DNA from: Symbiodinium natans
Taxonomy: Eukaryota; Sar; Dinophyceae; Suessiales; Symbiodiniaceae
DNA length: 64,000 nucleotides
Direction: 5' to 3'
NCBI GenBank assembly: GCA_905221605.1
Contig: CAJNDS010001236.1
Coordinates: 497,001-561,000 of the forward strand
Below are positions 1-10,026 of this stretch, piece after piece. Position 1 is the stretch's first letter. Every line of letters starts with the position of its first letter. The notes below the pieces were generated by a model that was given only the letters and a program-made list of their open reading frames with translations, did not search any database and was not told where the DNA came from. The position numbers and the translations under genes are program-made.

Positions 1-1440
1 TTTTGGGTACTTTTCATTCCTAAGAAACAGACAGATTTTAGTTTTTGCTTGCGTCCCAAGTGCAGCATAGTATTGTCCACCTTTGCTCCAGGGGCTCGGG
101 GGGTTCAGGGTTTAAGGGAGCGGCTGAGGCTTCGGGATACGCCCTGCAAAACCCTCACGAAGACCGCCACAGATCTTTACAAGAGAGTTTCAGTGGGCTT
201 GATTTTGGCTTGGAGGGGCAAGCCTGTCGGCCCTAAGGCTAAACCCGCCGACCTCGGCATAGACTTGTGCTTCAGGACTCAACAACAGGGTTTAGGAAAA
301 TTCATGGGCCCACGTAGCACACAACCACATCTCATCCCGCAAATCCGACATTGCTTGGGCGGAAGTCCTTGAAGCCTCAGCCTGGTAGTACCTTGGGTTT
401 TGTTCAGCCTTTGAGGATAGGGCTTGGAGGCCGCTTAGAGTGTACGGTCGCGGGGTTGCCAGGCTGTGAGGCTCCAGGGTTCCCAAAAAGAAGCTGCCTA
501 GGCAGCGCGCGCATCATGATGGTGTACCAGCAAGCTTCCCCCGAGTCTCGTCCCTTGAGCTGTGTATTACGGCCGACAACCTTAGAGCCGAAAACGCCCT
601 AAACCTCAATGTTAGTTAACGGCCTGATACCATTAGACCTCTTTGGCAAACCCTGACTGAACTTAGACCCCAAACTTTCCAGTCCTGGCCTAGAGCCCAC
701 CCGCAAGGTCTTGAGCAGCCTCACTGTTCCCTACCTCCGGGTTCCGTTGCTGCTTCACTTCCTGGCAGCAGATCGCCTCCATGCGCTCAAGCAAACGCCG
801 GGAGTCCTGGAGCTCTGTGCGTGTGTGGGTGGGGTCTTTCAGAGTCTTTCTGCTACTAGGTTTTGTTTGTTTTTGGGTCGTTTGATTGGCAGTGTATATG
901 TGTGTGCCCACCCTGATTCCAAGCTAATGGTCCTGGGCCATGTCATCAAAGCATCTTCAGTGAGTTGTTGGCTTCAACTTCGACAGGGGGGGCGCACTAA
1001 ACATTGGAGAGTCCTGTGCCAACGAAGACGCTTCTTAATGTTCGTGGACACGTACCTGCATGTGTCGCAGCACCGACCGACTTGGCCATGATGCCAACCG
1101 AGTAAGACAATCCACGATTTCGGGCCGAAACGTGCAGGTTCCTTAGTTCCGACGAAAGGCGCTCCTGCTGACGGCAGGGCACCTAAAACCTCGAGCCTTG
1201 AGAAACCCCCCAAAGCCTATCTCCGCAAGCCCCCAAGCCCAAACCCCTGAAGACCCAATCTTTCAAACCCCCCTCCCACCCTCTGAAGGCCCTAAAGGCT
1301 AAACCCCAAACCCTAGACTTCAGCACGTCGCCTCCTCCATTGAAAAGGGCCCCACAAATCGCCCATCGGCACACGAATATATGAAAGCCTCCAGCATGCC
1401 CCGAGTCCCTGAAACCCGAAACAATCCCCCAAACCTTCAA
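1..1440. other. No gene recognised
   Basis: Mostly unique sequence with scattered single CCCTAAA-like words. Open frames here are short, overlap on both strands and lack the codon regularity of the exons further in. I see no splice-bounded coding segment that I can defend. Confidence 0.4.
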
Positions 1441-1447
1441 GCAACCG

Positions 1448-1496
1448 GGTTTAGGGTTTAGGGTTTAGGGTTTAGGGTTTAGGGTTTAGGGTTTAG
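1448..1496 (+). repeat. TTTAGGG array
   Basis: About seven perfect units. The last TTTAG directly precedes an open coding-like segment, so the array edge can act as a 3' splice site. Confidence 0.9.
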
Positions 1497-1629
1497 GGAT
1501 CTCATCGAGAACCACAGGTCTGTTCAGCAGCTTCTTTGGGCGGCGATGCTGGAGCCGGCCGCCTGGGTGGACGACCGGAATCCTCCGCTCGTGGAGCAAG
1601 CGCCGGACTGGGCTCCCCAAACAGTGGGG
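1497..1629 (+). CDS. Probable internal exon, unknown protein
   Basis: An open segment of about 44 codons sits exactly between two TTTAGGG arrays. It begins after TTTAG and ends before GTTTAGG, which gives AG and GT borders. The reading starts DLIENHRSVQQLLWAAMLEP and continues AAWVDDRNPPLVEQAPDWAP. It is rich in helix-forming and charged residues with mixed GC-ending codons, unlike translated repeat. I do not recognise the domain. It probably belongs to the same split gene as the other small + strand exons of this zone, but that link rests on layout only. Confidence 0.55.
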
Positions 1630-1722
1630 GTTTAGGGTTTAGGGTTTATAGGGTTTAGGGTTTAGGGTTTAGGGCTTAGGGCTTAGGGCTTAGGGCTTAG
1701 GGCTTAGGGCTTAGGGTTTATA
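1630..1722 (+). repeat. TTTAGGG array with GCTTAGG variant block
   Basis: Perfect TTTAGGG units are followed by about six GCTTAGG variants, then TTTAGGG again. The variant units are clustered rather than scattered. Confidence 0.9.
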
Positions 1723-2062
1723 GGGCAGGGTGTCTCCCTGGTTCTTGGTTCTTAGTTGGGAATGAGGAAAATTAGGGCCCTATGTATTTCAGGGATTATG
1801 TAGGGCACCTCATTTCCTTTTTCCCTAAGAACCAGCCAGTTGTCAACTCTTGATGACACACCGGGTTTGATAGTGTCCTCCGATGTATGAGAAATTGCGC
1901 CTACGTACCGACCCATACCGACCCCATTCCGTGGTCGCTGTGATCCCGTGCTTTTTTGTTGCCACGGTTCAATCGCTTCGCGAAGCTGGCAGGGACGTAC
2001 TTTCTTATCTCACGAGCTCTTGGACAGCTTCGCAGTTCGAGTGTCCGTTCTATAAGGAGGGG

Positions 2063-2105
2063 AACCCTAAACCCTAAACCCTAAACCGTAAACCCTAAAC
2101 CCTAA
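2063..2105 (-). repeat. CCCTAAA array
   Basis: Short array in the opposite orientation to the two arrays before it. It ends in CTAAG immediately before an open exon-like segment. Confidence 0.85.
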
Positions 2106-2294
2106 GTCGCAATGTTCGCAATCTCGCTCTCCTGCCTCCTGCTTCTCGCGAGATGCAGAAGTCGTCATCGTGTTTGTTGAGCCTTTCTGGCTTGGCTCCG
2201 AATGCTTCCCCTGTGCATTCGGCGGTCAAAATCCGGTCCGCCTCGGTCCCGTGCGCATGCCGCTTGTGGCGGGCAGTGTTGTCGTTGATTTTGG
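2106..2294 (+). CDS. Probable internal exon, unknown protein
   Basis: 63 codons are open from after CTAAG to a GTAGGG donor that opens the next telomere-motif tract. The middle reads VVIVFVEPFWLGSECFPCAF followed by GGQNPVRLGPVRMPLVAGSV. The hydrophobic strands and glycine turns look like a folded domain rather than low-complexity translation. The first 20 codons are serine-rich and less convincing, so the true 3' splice site may lie further in, near the GAG at about 2150. Product not recognised. Confidence 0.5.
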
Positions 2295-2481
2295 GTAGGG
2301 TTTAGGGTTTTTTGGGCCTTGGGTCATGGTCTCGGGCGTTTGCGACTTTCAATCCGGGTTGGCAAAAACATGCGAACATTTCGTCATCACATCCTGGTGT
2401 TCGCATCGGGTAACAGGTCCGAACGGACACATTGCTAGCGGATCACTTGTTTTGCATCCCCCACGCCTCGAGTTGGATGCC

Positions 2482-2500
2482 CGCCCCCCCCCCCCCCCCA
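2482..2500. repeat. Poly-C tract
   Basis: Homopolymer C run close to a poly-T run. It lies in an intergenic or intronic stretch with no other feature I can name. Confidence 0.6.
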
Positions 2501-2837
2501 GCATAACATGTTTTTTTTTTCGAGAAATCGTGTCAACAAAAGACGCGAAGATCTGAAACGCAAATCTGCCGTGAAAGAGACCTGCCAGACTTGGAGTCTC
2601 GTTTCGCGGTATATTTGTGCAAGCATATATGCATGCATGCATATACATCTATATATATATATAGATATAAAGATCTGTTTTTGTCGATGTGGTGGTATAG
2701 CAAATGTGAAGGATTGCAGTATTGTACCAGATTGAAACCGTATGTCGGCTGACTATGGGGCCTGCAAAACTTGGAGATTCGGAGCAATACCGGTAGGCTG
2801 ACCCTGGGACTTCCAGACGTTATCCCACCCAGACTCA

Positions 2838-2934
2838 ACCCTAAACCTGAAACCCTAAACCCTAAACCCTAAACCCTGAACCCTGAACCCTGAACCCTAA
2901 ACCCTAAACCCTAAGCCCTAAACCCTAAACCCTA
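2838..2934 (-). repeat. CCCTAAA / CCCTGAA array
   Basis: Array of CCCTAAA units with an inner block of CCCTGAA variants. It ends with AACAG, which serves as the 3' splice site of the next exon. Confidence 0.9.
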
Positions 2935-2938
2935 ACAG

Positions 2939-3076
2939 GAGAGGGAATCGAAGCTTGGCGCAGCGTATGGCCTCCTACACAATGAGGCGACGGGGAAGAT
3001 GGTGGATGTTGGGCTCCGACATGGTCCTGTGCCGCGGGCTCTTTGTGATGGTGCTAACCTCGTGGGATCTCAGAAA
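2939..3076 (+). CDS. Probable internal exon, unknown protein
   Basis: The exon starts after AACAG and reads ERESKLGAAYGLLHNEATGK, then MVDVGLRHGPVPRALCDGAN and LVGSQ. The frame has strong GC-ending codon use, and the other two + frames are weaker. The 5' splice site is uncertain: a GC donor near 3077 is the best candidate, just before an AT-rich microsatellite. I do not recognise the family. Confidence 0.5.
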
Positions 3077-3212
3077 GCTTTTATATGCATAAAATCTTAT
3101 ACATACATATATATATATATATGTATATGTAGAAAGCCCACGCTAAGCTCAATCGCTGAACCTTAATTAAAGCGCACAAACCCTAACCCCAAACCCAAAC
3201 CCAAACCTCGAG

Positions 3213-3346
3213 AAGACATTACGGCTCCAACCATGTACGATGCCCGGAACCGCATCGTTCACCAGTCACAGGGCATGACTTCTGACAGCTGGAAGCGCCC
3301 CAGCACCCAGCACACCTTGAGGCCCTACATCCCACTGTCCGGATGA
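3213..3346 (+). CDS. Probable exon, possibly terminal
   Basis: After a CCCTAAA-like tract ending CTCGAG the segment reads DITAPTMYDARNRIVHQSQG, then MTSDSWKRPSTQHTLRPYIP and LSG, followed by TGA at 3344-3346. Either this is a true stop or a GA donor (CCG|GATGAC) removes it. The GA reading would match the GA-AG introns seen elsewhere in the window. Product unknown. Confidence 0.45.
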
Positions 3347-3353
3347 CTCAGCG

Positions 3354-3440
3354 GTTTAGGGTTTAGGGTCTAGGGTTTACGGTGTAGGGTTTAGGGTTAG
3401 GGTTTAGGGTTTGAGGTTTAGGGTTGAGGGTTGAGGGTTC
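3354..3440 (+). repeat. Degenerate TTTAGGG array
   Basis: TTTAGGG units with many single-base variants, running into TTGAGGG units. Confidence 0.8.
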
Positions 3441-3540
3441 AGGGTTTTGCGGTTTAAGCTCTACAGCGCAGGTGGCAAAGGGCCTTGGCACCATTGCTGC
3501 CCCTTTCTGCTCGCTCTGCGACCAGGCAGGGTTGGGTTTG

Positions 3541-3628
3541 GGGCTTGGGGCTTGGGGGCTTGGGGGCTTGGGGGCTTGGGGGCTTGGGGGCTTGGGGGCT
3601 TGGGGGCTTGGGGGCTTGGGGGCTTAGG
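3541..3628 (+). repeat. GGGGGCTTGG short tandem array
   Basis: About nine near-perfect 10-bp units of GGGGGCTTGG type. They look like a telomere-motif relative that lengthened and homogenised. Confidence 0.85.
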
Positions 3629-4402
3629 GGGTTTGGGGTTCAGGGTTCAGGGTTTCGGGTTTAGGACTCTAGGGTGTTTTGGAGCTTCCAGAACCAACGC
3701 TCCGCACCCTTGAGCAATCTTAGCCTGCTGCTTCAGGTTCGGAGGTTCAGGGGCCTGGATTCAGAAGTCATGCTTTCAATCCTCGAGCAGAAGTTGCCAC
3801 CTCAGCCCAACACCCTGAACCTTCCAACCATTTCTCAGGGAAGCTCCTGGACGCAACAACCCAAATACCCGGATGCACGACTTCCTTCGAACCATCCCGC
3901 ACCCGTAAACTTAAAACCAGGTGAAGCCTGAAGAGCTTTGACACTCGAATTGTCGAATCGCAAACCACATCAGGCGGAGGAGCTGGCGAGCCTTGCACCA
4001 CCGGAGGACGTGAGCTTGAGAAATTCGGCAAGCTGCGACTAGACGTTAGCCGTTTTGCTGGTATTCGGCGCCTCTTGTGGCATCCAGGCTCAGGTTCAGG
4101 TGGATTTGCAGCTGAGGTTTGACGACTTTCGGCCCAGTAGGATTGCGAACGCTCAAGCTCCCATTCCTCCAACTCGCCCTAAACGCAAATTTGTTCGTAC
4201 AAGCCTCAATGTCCAGGAGTTCGATGGGCCACCAGCTAACATCCTGCTGTTCTTCGTGAGGCCCACTCGGATTGAGGTCTTTGTAGCCCTAAACGCCATA
4301 CAGCCCTGAATGTTTAAACCCTGACGCCTTGAAGCCCCACAGAAAGCCCCAAAAGCGTGAACGTCCTAGGAAATCCTAGACAGCAAAACCCTGAGGCCTT
4401 CA

Positions 4403-4462
4403 CCTAAACCCTAAACCCTAAACCCTAAACCCGAAACCCTGAACCCTAAACCCTAAACCCTC
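4403..4462 (-). repeat. CCCTAAA array
   Basis: Array upstream of the exon at 4466. It ends CCCTCGAG, which gives the AG of the 3' splice site. Confidence 0.9.
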
Positions 4463-4465
4463 GAG

Positions 4466-4567
4466 GCACTTTGCCCAATCTGTTCAGGCTCTGCAGTCGC
4501 TTCCTGGACCAGCTGCACCACCAGAAAGAAGCCGACAAGCACCCGGAGTTGACCAAGCAGCTGGTCC
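4466..4567 (+). CDS. Probable internal exon, helical
   Basis: The exon lies between two CCCTAAA arrays. It begins after TCGAG and ends at a GC donor (GTCC|GCTAAACCC). It reads TLPNLFRLCSRFLDQLHHQK then EADKHPELTKQLV, an amphipathic helical segment with clean codon use. The CCCTAAA array contributes the donor context itself, so the non-canonical GC donor is needed to make this intron. Family not recognised. Confidence 0.6.
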
Positions 4568-4661
4568 GCTAAACCCTAAACCCTAAACCCTAAACCCTAA
4601 ACCCTAAACCCTAAACCCTAAACCCTAAACCCTAAAGCCTAAACCCTAAACCCTAAACCCC
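4568..4661 (-). repeat. CCCTAAA array
   Basis: About thirteen units with one CCTAAAG variant, starting directly at the 3' edge of an exon. Confidence 0.9.
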
Positions 4662-4997
4662 CATAAACACGAAACCCCGCCAATCCCGAAACTTTGCTTA
4701 CAGGGTTATGACAGGTTACGGTTGCCCAGGCCCCTAAGACAGAGCATTGTGGGCATCAGCTAAACCTGGCCGGGGCCTTGCGGTCCGTCCCACCTGGAGA
4801 TGGCCCTGGCGAGACCTACTGATTGCTCAAGAACCCCGCGAAAGAATCACCCGAACCTCCAAGCATCATGCAAACTTTTTAGCGTCATCCGCCATGGGCA
4901 TCAGCTGTTGTTGAGAACCAAACCTTTTCAGCATCCTGCATCCCAATGTTGCTCCAAGATTTGGCGTCAGCACTTAGCACGGGATCCGAGCCTGATT

Positions 4998-5015
4998 GGG
5001 GGGGGGGGGGGGGGG
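4998..5015. repeat. Poly-G tract (18)
   Basis: Uninterrupted run of 18 G. The length is likely unreliable in sequencing. Confidence 0.8.
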
Positions 5016-5163
5016 CGGCGACCACCATGCTACAGCTGTTTGCCTTAGGATCTCGTTCGAGTCGCAGTTCTCCAGGCTCTAATTGTGGGCCTTTATACTT
5101 CAGCCCGCGAACGACAGATTTGCATCTATGGGCTATGAGCGCATGGACATCTCTTGAACGCAA

Positions 5164-5274
5164 GGCATCTGACGACGTTCCTGGAGGACAAGGCCTCCAA
5201 ACATTTGCAGAGGCGCCGGGAACTCTTGGCAAACGTGCTATTCGTCTGCTTTTGTGGCCCAGCATCTCAGAAAC
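5164..5274 (+). CDS. Possible exon, unknown protein
   Basis: The frame reads HLTTFLEDKASKHLQRRREL then LANVLFVCFCGPASQ. The first part is a convincing charged helix; the end is hydrophobic and may already be intron, because a GT donor at about 5237 would end the exon after LAN. A preceding CGCAAG|G could be the acceptor. Not bordered by telomere-motif DNA, so support is weaker. Confidence 0.35.
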
Positions 5275-5504
5275 CTAAGCACCCAAACGCTGACAGAACT
5301 TGCGCAGGTACATCGAATCTTCAAGTCAGGACTGTGCTGCAACAACGTTCTTGAGGTTCAGCAGCTCCCTTCACAACTGCTAGAGCTTAGTGTTGAAGGC
5401 TTCAGGTTTCCCCTAAAGCCGCCAGGGTTGGGTGGTGCGGTTCTGGGTGAGCAGGGCCCCTTAAACCGTTACCCATTTGGCCTGTATAAGTTTGGGTGGT
5501 CAAC

Positions 5505-5634
5505 GGGTTGAAGCAATGCTGAAACACTCCTTTAAGGATGTCCGTCAGGAAGTCGATGTTCGCTGCCGAATGCACGCTCACTTGGCGCTGACCTGTTTCC
5601 ACCGAGATGTGTGGGCGGCCGAGATGACGTCCGA
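5505..5634 (+). CDS. Possible exon, unknown protein
   Basis: The frame reads VEAMLKHSFKDVRQEVDVRC then RMHAHLALTCFHRDVWAAEM and TSETLALMPP. The composition is typical of coding sequence. The borders are not clear. No family recognised. Confidence 0.35.
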
Positions 5635-6036
5635 AACCCTTGCCCTAATGCCACCGAACCCCAAAAGCCCATACCTCCAGACTCCTACAAGGTTTAGACT
5701 ATTTTAGACTTTCAGATGCGCCTGGCAGCCCGCCACTCCAGTCTAAGACGTCTAAGCAGAGAGCTGAACCGGGCTTAGGGTTCAGAACTGAAGAATCGAG
5801 GATGCAGTTTCTCTTCCGGGATTTGTTTTTTGTTTTTTTTTGGTAGGGTAAGGTTGAAGGTAGAAAATTCATGTCCGTCTCACAGGCAGCATCGCTGCCA
5901 AAGCCTAAGCTGGGTGTGGGTCTCAGGTCGATTCCGGACAACATGGTGGTGCTCTTGAGCAGCTGCCGGACTCATGGGATGAGGGTTTCCACTAAGCCCA
6001 TGAGTGCGGCTTGTGCTTTGAGAAGTTGCCGGATGA

Positions 6037-6160
6037 AACCCTAAACCCTAAACCCTAAACCCTAAACCCTAAACCCTAAAGCCTAAACCCTAAAGCCTAA
6101 ACCCTAAACCCTAAACCCTAAACCCTAAACCCTAAGCCCTAAACCCTAAACCCTAAACCT
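6037..6160 (-). repeat. CCCTAAA array
   Basis: Seventeen or so units with CCTAAAG variants, preceded by a GA-containing junction that could be a 5' splice site. Confidence 0.9.
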
Positions 6161-6169
6161 GCTGCCTTG

Positions 6170-7500
6170 GAGAGGTGTGCCCAGGCTTCTCTCTTACGGG
6201 GCCTTCCATTTCAAATTCGAGCTTCCACGGGGGAGAGAGAGGTGCACGCAACCCGAAGCCCATCAGAAGTCCAAGACCCCAAAGACACAGAGCGAGCTCA
6301 CTTCCACATGAACCCTAGAGTCCTAAACTCTACTAGTGGACTCAATACTTCGATTTTATTGCGACTCAGCTCGGCCCGAAGCTGTAAACTTGTAAACCTT
6401 GAACCTTGTGCAAGGATAGTTTCTTTTTTGTTTTTTTTTTTGGGGGGGGGGGGTCCCGGTTTTAGGGCCCCGGCCAACATTAACGTGAGCAATCGGCCAC
6501 TCTCCCATCCAAGGCTGCGCTTACGTCCTGTCCTGGCCGCTGTCTTAGAAAAAGCAGCAGGGAAGGCTACCCAGAGCCTTCAGGGCTTAGGGCTCCTAGT
6601 TGTCTGTCTCAGCACCCTGGACTCAAACCCCTAACTCCGAACCATCATCAGGCTTCTGGTCCTATCGCCACCCTCAAAACGGAACAGCAGTTGAGAGAGA
6701 GCCTACTCATTTGCTGTAGTGTAGGGCTCGGTTGCAGCTGTCCTTCGATGTATTGACGAAGGTATGAGCGCGACTTCCATGAAGAATTTGGGACGGAGCT
6801 GCAGCTACTTGGCGGCAGGTGGCATACGCCTACTTCACGTCACGCCCAACAGCCCTCAAGCCTCAAAGCCCTCATCCCCGGGCTAGTCACGCAGCCTCCC
6901 CGAAGCTGATGGCCCCAAGAAAAGAACCCTAAACCCTAAACCTTAAACCCATAAGCCCCGATATCTTTGCTGTCAACCAAGACTTCCCCAGCATGCAGGC
7001 CACGGGGAGCCGTAGAGAGGCCCAGAACTCTCGACCCTCGAGCCCTAGACTGGAGAGACCGAGCACCCACGCTCTACGCTCTGACATGTAGACGCTAGAA
7101 CCCTAAACTCTTGCTTAACATAAACTACTACTTTCTTAAGAAGCCCATGAAAACACAAACATTCTTCCTGATAAGGGCAACACAGGGATGAATATATTTT
7201 TTTCTCTGGGGTTCTTAAGCAAATAGTAGTAAAGGCCCTGAAACCGTATGTCCTAGGTAGGATAAGGGGGGACCCTTAAACGGGAACCCCTTCTTAACCC
7301 TCTTCTGGCTCTCTTGAACAGGGACCTTATTCAGAGGGTCTATATCCCCAAGGGTCCCCCTAATCCTATCCCCTACTGATAAGGGCAACACAGGGATTCA
7401 TATCTTTTTTCCTCTGGGGGTCTTAAGCAAATAGTAGTTAAGGCCCTGAAACCGTAGATTAATCTCTTTTTTCTCTGGGGTTCTTAAGCACAGCCAAAGA
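6170..7500. other. No clear gene; nested short repeats
   Basis: Only one short open stretch near 6752-6820 (RYERDFHEEFGTELQLLGGR) looks coding-like, and its borders are unclear. The rest holds the direct and inverted repeats at 7167-7456 and a poly-G/poly-T tract at 6421-6452. Confidence 0.35.
7167..7456. repeat. Direct repeat pair around an inverted repeat
   Basis: An ~80-bp segment starting TGATAAGGGCAACACAGGGA occurs at about 7169-7248 and again at about 7377-7456, with a third partial copy near 7465. Between the two copies, GGTAGGATAAGGGGGGACCC near 7255 faces a reverse-complement-like arm near 7345-7370. The layout resembles a small non-autonomous element with its flanks duplicated. Confidence 0.55.
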
Positions 7501-7507
7501 AGCTTAG

Positions 7508-7573
7508 GATGGTCTTCGAAGTTGTCCAGCGGCGGCGCTGCGAGGCCTTCCTTTTTGCGGCCGTCCTTAAGGG
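7508..7573 (+). CDS. Probable small exon
   Basis: It opens after GCTTAG and closes at GTGTC just before a TTTAGGG array. It reads MVFEVVQRRRCEAFLFAAVL then KG. Short but with clear GC-ending codon use. Family unknown. Confidence 0.4.
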
Positions 7574-7584
7574 GTGTCTTTTTT

Positions 7585-7832
7585 AGGGTTCAGGGTTTAG
7601 GGTTTAGGGTTTCGGGTTTAGGGTTTCAGGTTTCAGGGTTCATATAGCTTGTGGGGTGTCTCGGGTGTGTCTCGCAGGTTTTGGGGCTCCGAGCTGCTGT
7701 TTGGGGTTCCAGGATCCGGTTTCCGATTTGGGCTTCGGTGGTTCAGGGTTTAGGGTTTAGGGGTTAGGGTTCAGGGTTTAGGGTTTAGGGTTTAGGGTTT
7801 AGGGTTTAGGGTTTAGGGTTTAGGGTTTAGGG
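7585..7832 (+). repeat. Two TTTAGGG arrays
   Basis: Arrays at about 7585-7640 and 7743-7832, separated by ~100 bp of unique sequence with no clear exon. Confidence 0.85.
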
Positions 7833-8137
7833 TCTTCAGGCTTTAAGGACGTCAAGGGTTGGCTGCTCAGCCGAACTCAGCCTGTGATCTTATTCCAGAA
7901 CCGAAGCCAACGTGGGGGGGGGGTCTGTTTGCACAGATTGCATAGGGGCCCTATCGACTTCAAATCGATGGTGGGGGAATGCTCTCCGACATGAACTTGG
8001 TGGCAGGGACAGTGGGCTTTTTCGAGCCTTCGAAAAGTAGATGTAGATGCGGCCCATAGGTTCTGGAGATTTTTCTCTCTCTTTGAGGGTAGATAATCGG
8101 GTAGGAACAACCCTAAGCCCTAAACCGCAACTCTCGT

Positions 8138-8211
8138 TTAGGGTTTAGGGTTTAGGGTTTAGGGTTTAGGGTTTAGGGTTTAGGGTTTAGGGTTTAGGGT
8201 TTAGGGTTTAG
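8138..8211 (+). repeat. TTTAGGG array
   Basis: Perfect units whose last TTTAG forms the 3' splice site of the exon at 8212. Confidence 0.9.
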
Positions 8212-8299
8212 GGGACCTTGGCGAAGGTCATCAGCGCCCTGCAAGCTGCGGGCGACAACTTGAAAGTGATCCTGGACCAGGCTGTGGGACCGCTGTGCG
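8212..8299 (+). CDS. Probable internal exon, helical
   Basis: This exon is bounded exactly by TTTAGGG arrays on both sides (TTTAG|GGG...TGCG|GTTTAGG). It reads GTLAKVISALQAAGDNLKVI then LDQAVGPLC, a clean amphipathic helix pair. It is one of the clearest cases where both splice signals lie in telomere-motif units. Family not recognised. Confidence 0.65.
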
Positions 8300-8395
8300 G
8301 TTTAGGGTTTAGGGTTTGGGGTTTTGGGTTTAGGGTTTAGTGTTTGGGGGTAGGGTTTGGGGTTTAGGCTGTAGGGTTCAGGGTTTAGGGTTTCT
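8300..8395 (+). repeat. Degenerate TTTAGGG array
   Basis: Starts with GTTTAGG directly at the exon edge and decays into variants. Confidence 0.85.
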
Positions 8396-8814
8396 TTATG
8401 GTTTGGGGTGTGGCGGATTTGAGGTCCCTCCCGACACATCATCAGCCGGATTCCTTCAGTCCTCATTGACTCATTTCTAAACCCTACTTCAACCCGACAT
8501 GTTAAAATATGGGAATAGACAGGATTACGTCCACGCGCTGCTTCAGGGCTTAAGGGCTTATGGGGGCATGCGGGTGAGAGGATTCAGGGTTTCCAGCTGG
8601 AGTACGAGCCCAAGGCCCGTTATTCGTATGTCTCAGAGTTCCCTCCCAACCCGACCCCTGGAACCCCAAGCGCCCCAGAAGCAGACAGTTAAGGGGTATA
8701 AGGAGGGACCCCTAGGGTCCCTCATAAGGGTCCCTCCTTCAGTCCCTTGAAACAGGTGGCGAAGATCACATCCAACTTCTTTGCTGGTCGACTCTTGGGC
8801 CTACACTCAGCTGC

Positions 8815-8885
8815 GGTTTAGGGTTTAGGGTTTAAGGTTTAGGGTTTAGGGCTTAGGGCTTAGGGCTTAGGGTTAGGGTTTAGGG
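8815..8885 (+). repeat. TTTAGGG / GCTTAGG array
   Basis: Mixed array with clustered GCTTAGG variants. Confidence 0.85.
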
Positions 8886-9225
8886 AGATGTTTTTTCTTT
8901 TTTTAGGGGTGGGTGGTTCTGCATGCGCCTTGGTTATGTGTTCAGAGTCTAGAACTCATGCTCAATCGTGTCAAGGGTTTGGGATGTTTTTCCTGGGGGC
9001 TGTGGGTGAACATCAGGATCTAGGTCTGTGGTTCACAGTGCACAGGGGCTTTTGAAGTTGGGGGTTGCTCTTGGGCTTACCGCGCGCCTTCGGGACGAAG
9101 CCATAAAAAAACTGCACCTAGACACCACACGTCACACTCAAAACCCGAGCAAGCATATGCCAGTCTATACAATCTCATGCTCATCCCACCGCGTTGATTC
9201 CCGAGTTCACTTCCTGAAGATCCTT

Positions 9226-9281
9226 GCAGTTTCTGAACTCTGCACTCAGGATCCTAAAAGTCCGCAGAGTTCAGAAACTGC
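9226..9281. repeat. Perfect 18-bp inverted repeat
   Basis: GCAGTTTCTGAACTCTGC at 9226-9243 is the exact reverse complement of 9264-9281, with a 20-nt loop. It could form a stable hairpin. Confidence 0.8.
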
Positions 9282-9329
9282 TTGGGTCAGGGTCCTCCCA
9301 AGAATTTTGTAAAGCCGCTCCAACCCAGA

Positions 9330-9382
9330 GATTCCTCTCTCTTTCTCTCTCGCTCTCTTTCTCTCTCTCTCGCTCGCTCGCT

Positions 9383-9421
<39 letters not shown>

Positions 9422-9428
9422 TCTCTCC
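9330..9428. repeat. CT-rich microsatellite
   Basis: CTCTCT with TTCT and CGCT interruptions. Long open frames through it on both strands are repeat artefacts. Confidence 0.9.
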
Positions 9429-9510
9429 CGAAAGCGGAAATGTCCCTTAAACCAAGGCCCGGCACCCAGGGCCCAGTCTTAAGGACGCAGTGTTCAGGGC
9501 TTTCAAGGGT

Positions 9511-9577
9511 GGCCCTAAACCCTAAACCCTAAACCCTAAACCCTAAACCCTAAACCCTAAACCCTAAACCCTAAACC
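9511..9577 (-). repeat. CCCTAAA array
   Basis: Nine or so perfect units. The tail CCCAG provides the acceptor of the exon at 9581. Confidence 0.9.
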
Positions 9578-9580
9578 CAG

Positions 9581-9671
9581 GCGATGAACACTGGCGTGAG
9601 GATGGTACCGGAGCCTACCGCTGCAAGAAGGAGCGAGGCGGCGACGCGGTCGGCCGCCCAGAGCCCCACAA
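9581..9671 (+). CDS. Probable internal exon
   Basis: The exon starts after AAACCCAG and ends at a GC donor (CACAA|GCCCTAAA), so both borders touch CCCTAAA-type DNA. It reads DEHWREDGTGAYRCKKERGG then DAVGRPEPH. Charged and glycine-rich with regular codon use. Family unknown. Confidence 0.55.
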
Positions 9672-9674
9672 GCC

Positions 9675-9910
9675 CTAAACCCTAAACCCTACACCCTGCA
9701 GCCTAAACCCCAAACCCAAACCCCAAACCCCAAACCCCAAACCCCAAACCCCAAACCCCAAACCCCAAACCACAAACCCCAAACCCCAAACCCCAAACCC
9801 CAAACCCCAAACCCCAAACCCCAAACCCCAAACCCCAAACCCCAAACCCCAAACCCCAAACCCCAAACCCTAAACCCTAAACCCTAAACCCTCAACCCTA
9901 AATCCCAAAC
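9675..9910 (-). repeat. CCCCAAA variant array
   Basis: A few CCCTAAA units, then about 22 nearly uninterrupted CCCCAAA units with a single CCACAAA, then CCCTAAA again. The variant is confined to a homogeneous inner block. Confidence 0.9.
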
Positions 9911-10026
9911 CCGAAGCCGCTTAGAGGGTCCCTCCTAAAAGCCCTCGCCTGCAGAGTGCTTCGGCCAGCGGCCCAGGTCTTCAATGCCCAGACCTGCACT
10001 CTCTGGCTTCAATCAGGCAAAAGGGG

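Noticed and set aside
1448-1722. A chromosome end
   Set aside because: The arrays are short, face both directions, are internal and are spaced through 20 kb. No terminal array reaches either window end.
9282-9482. Serine/leucine-rich open frames
   Set aside because: CT microsatellite on both strands; the same holds for 27729-27963.
9675-9866. Open frame of glycine/tryptophan/phenylalanine repeats
   Set aside because: Translation of the CCCCAAA array only.
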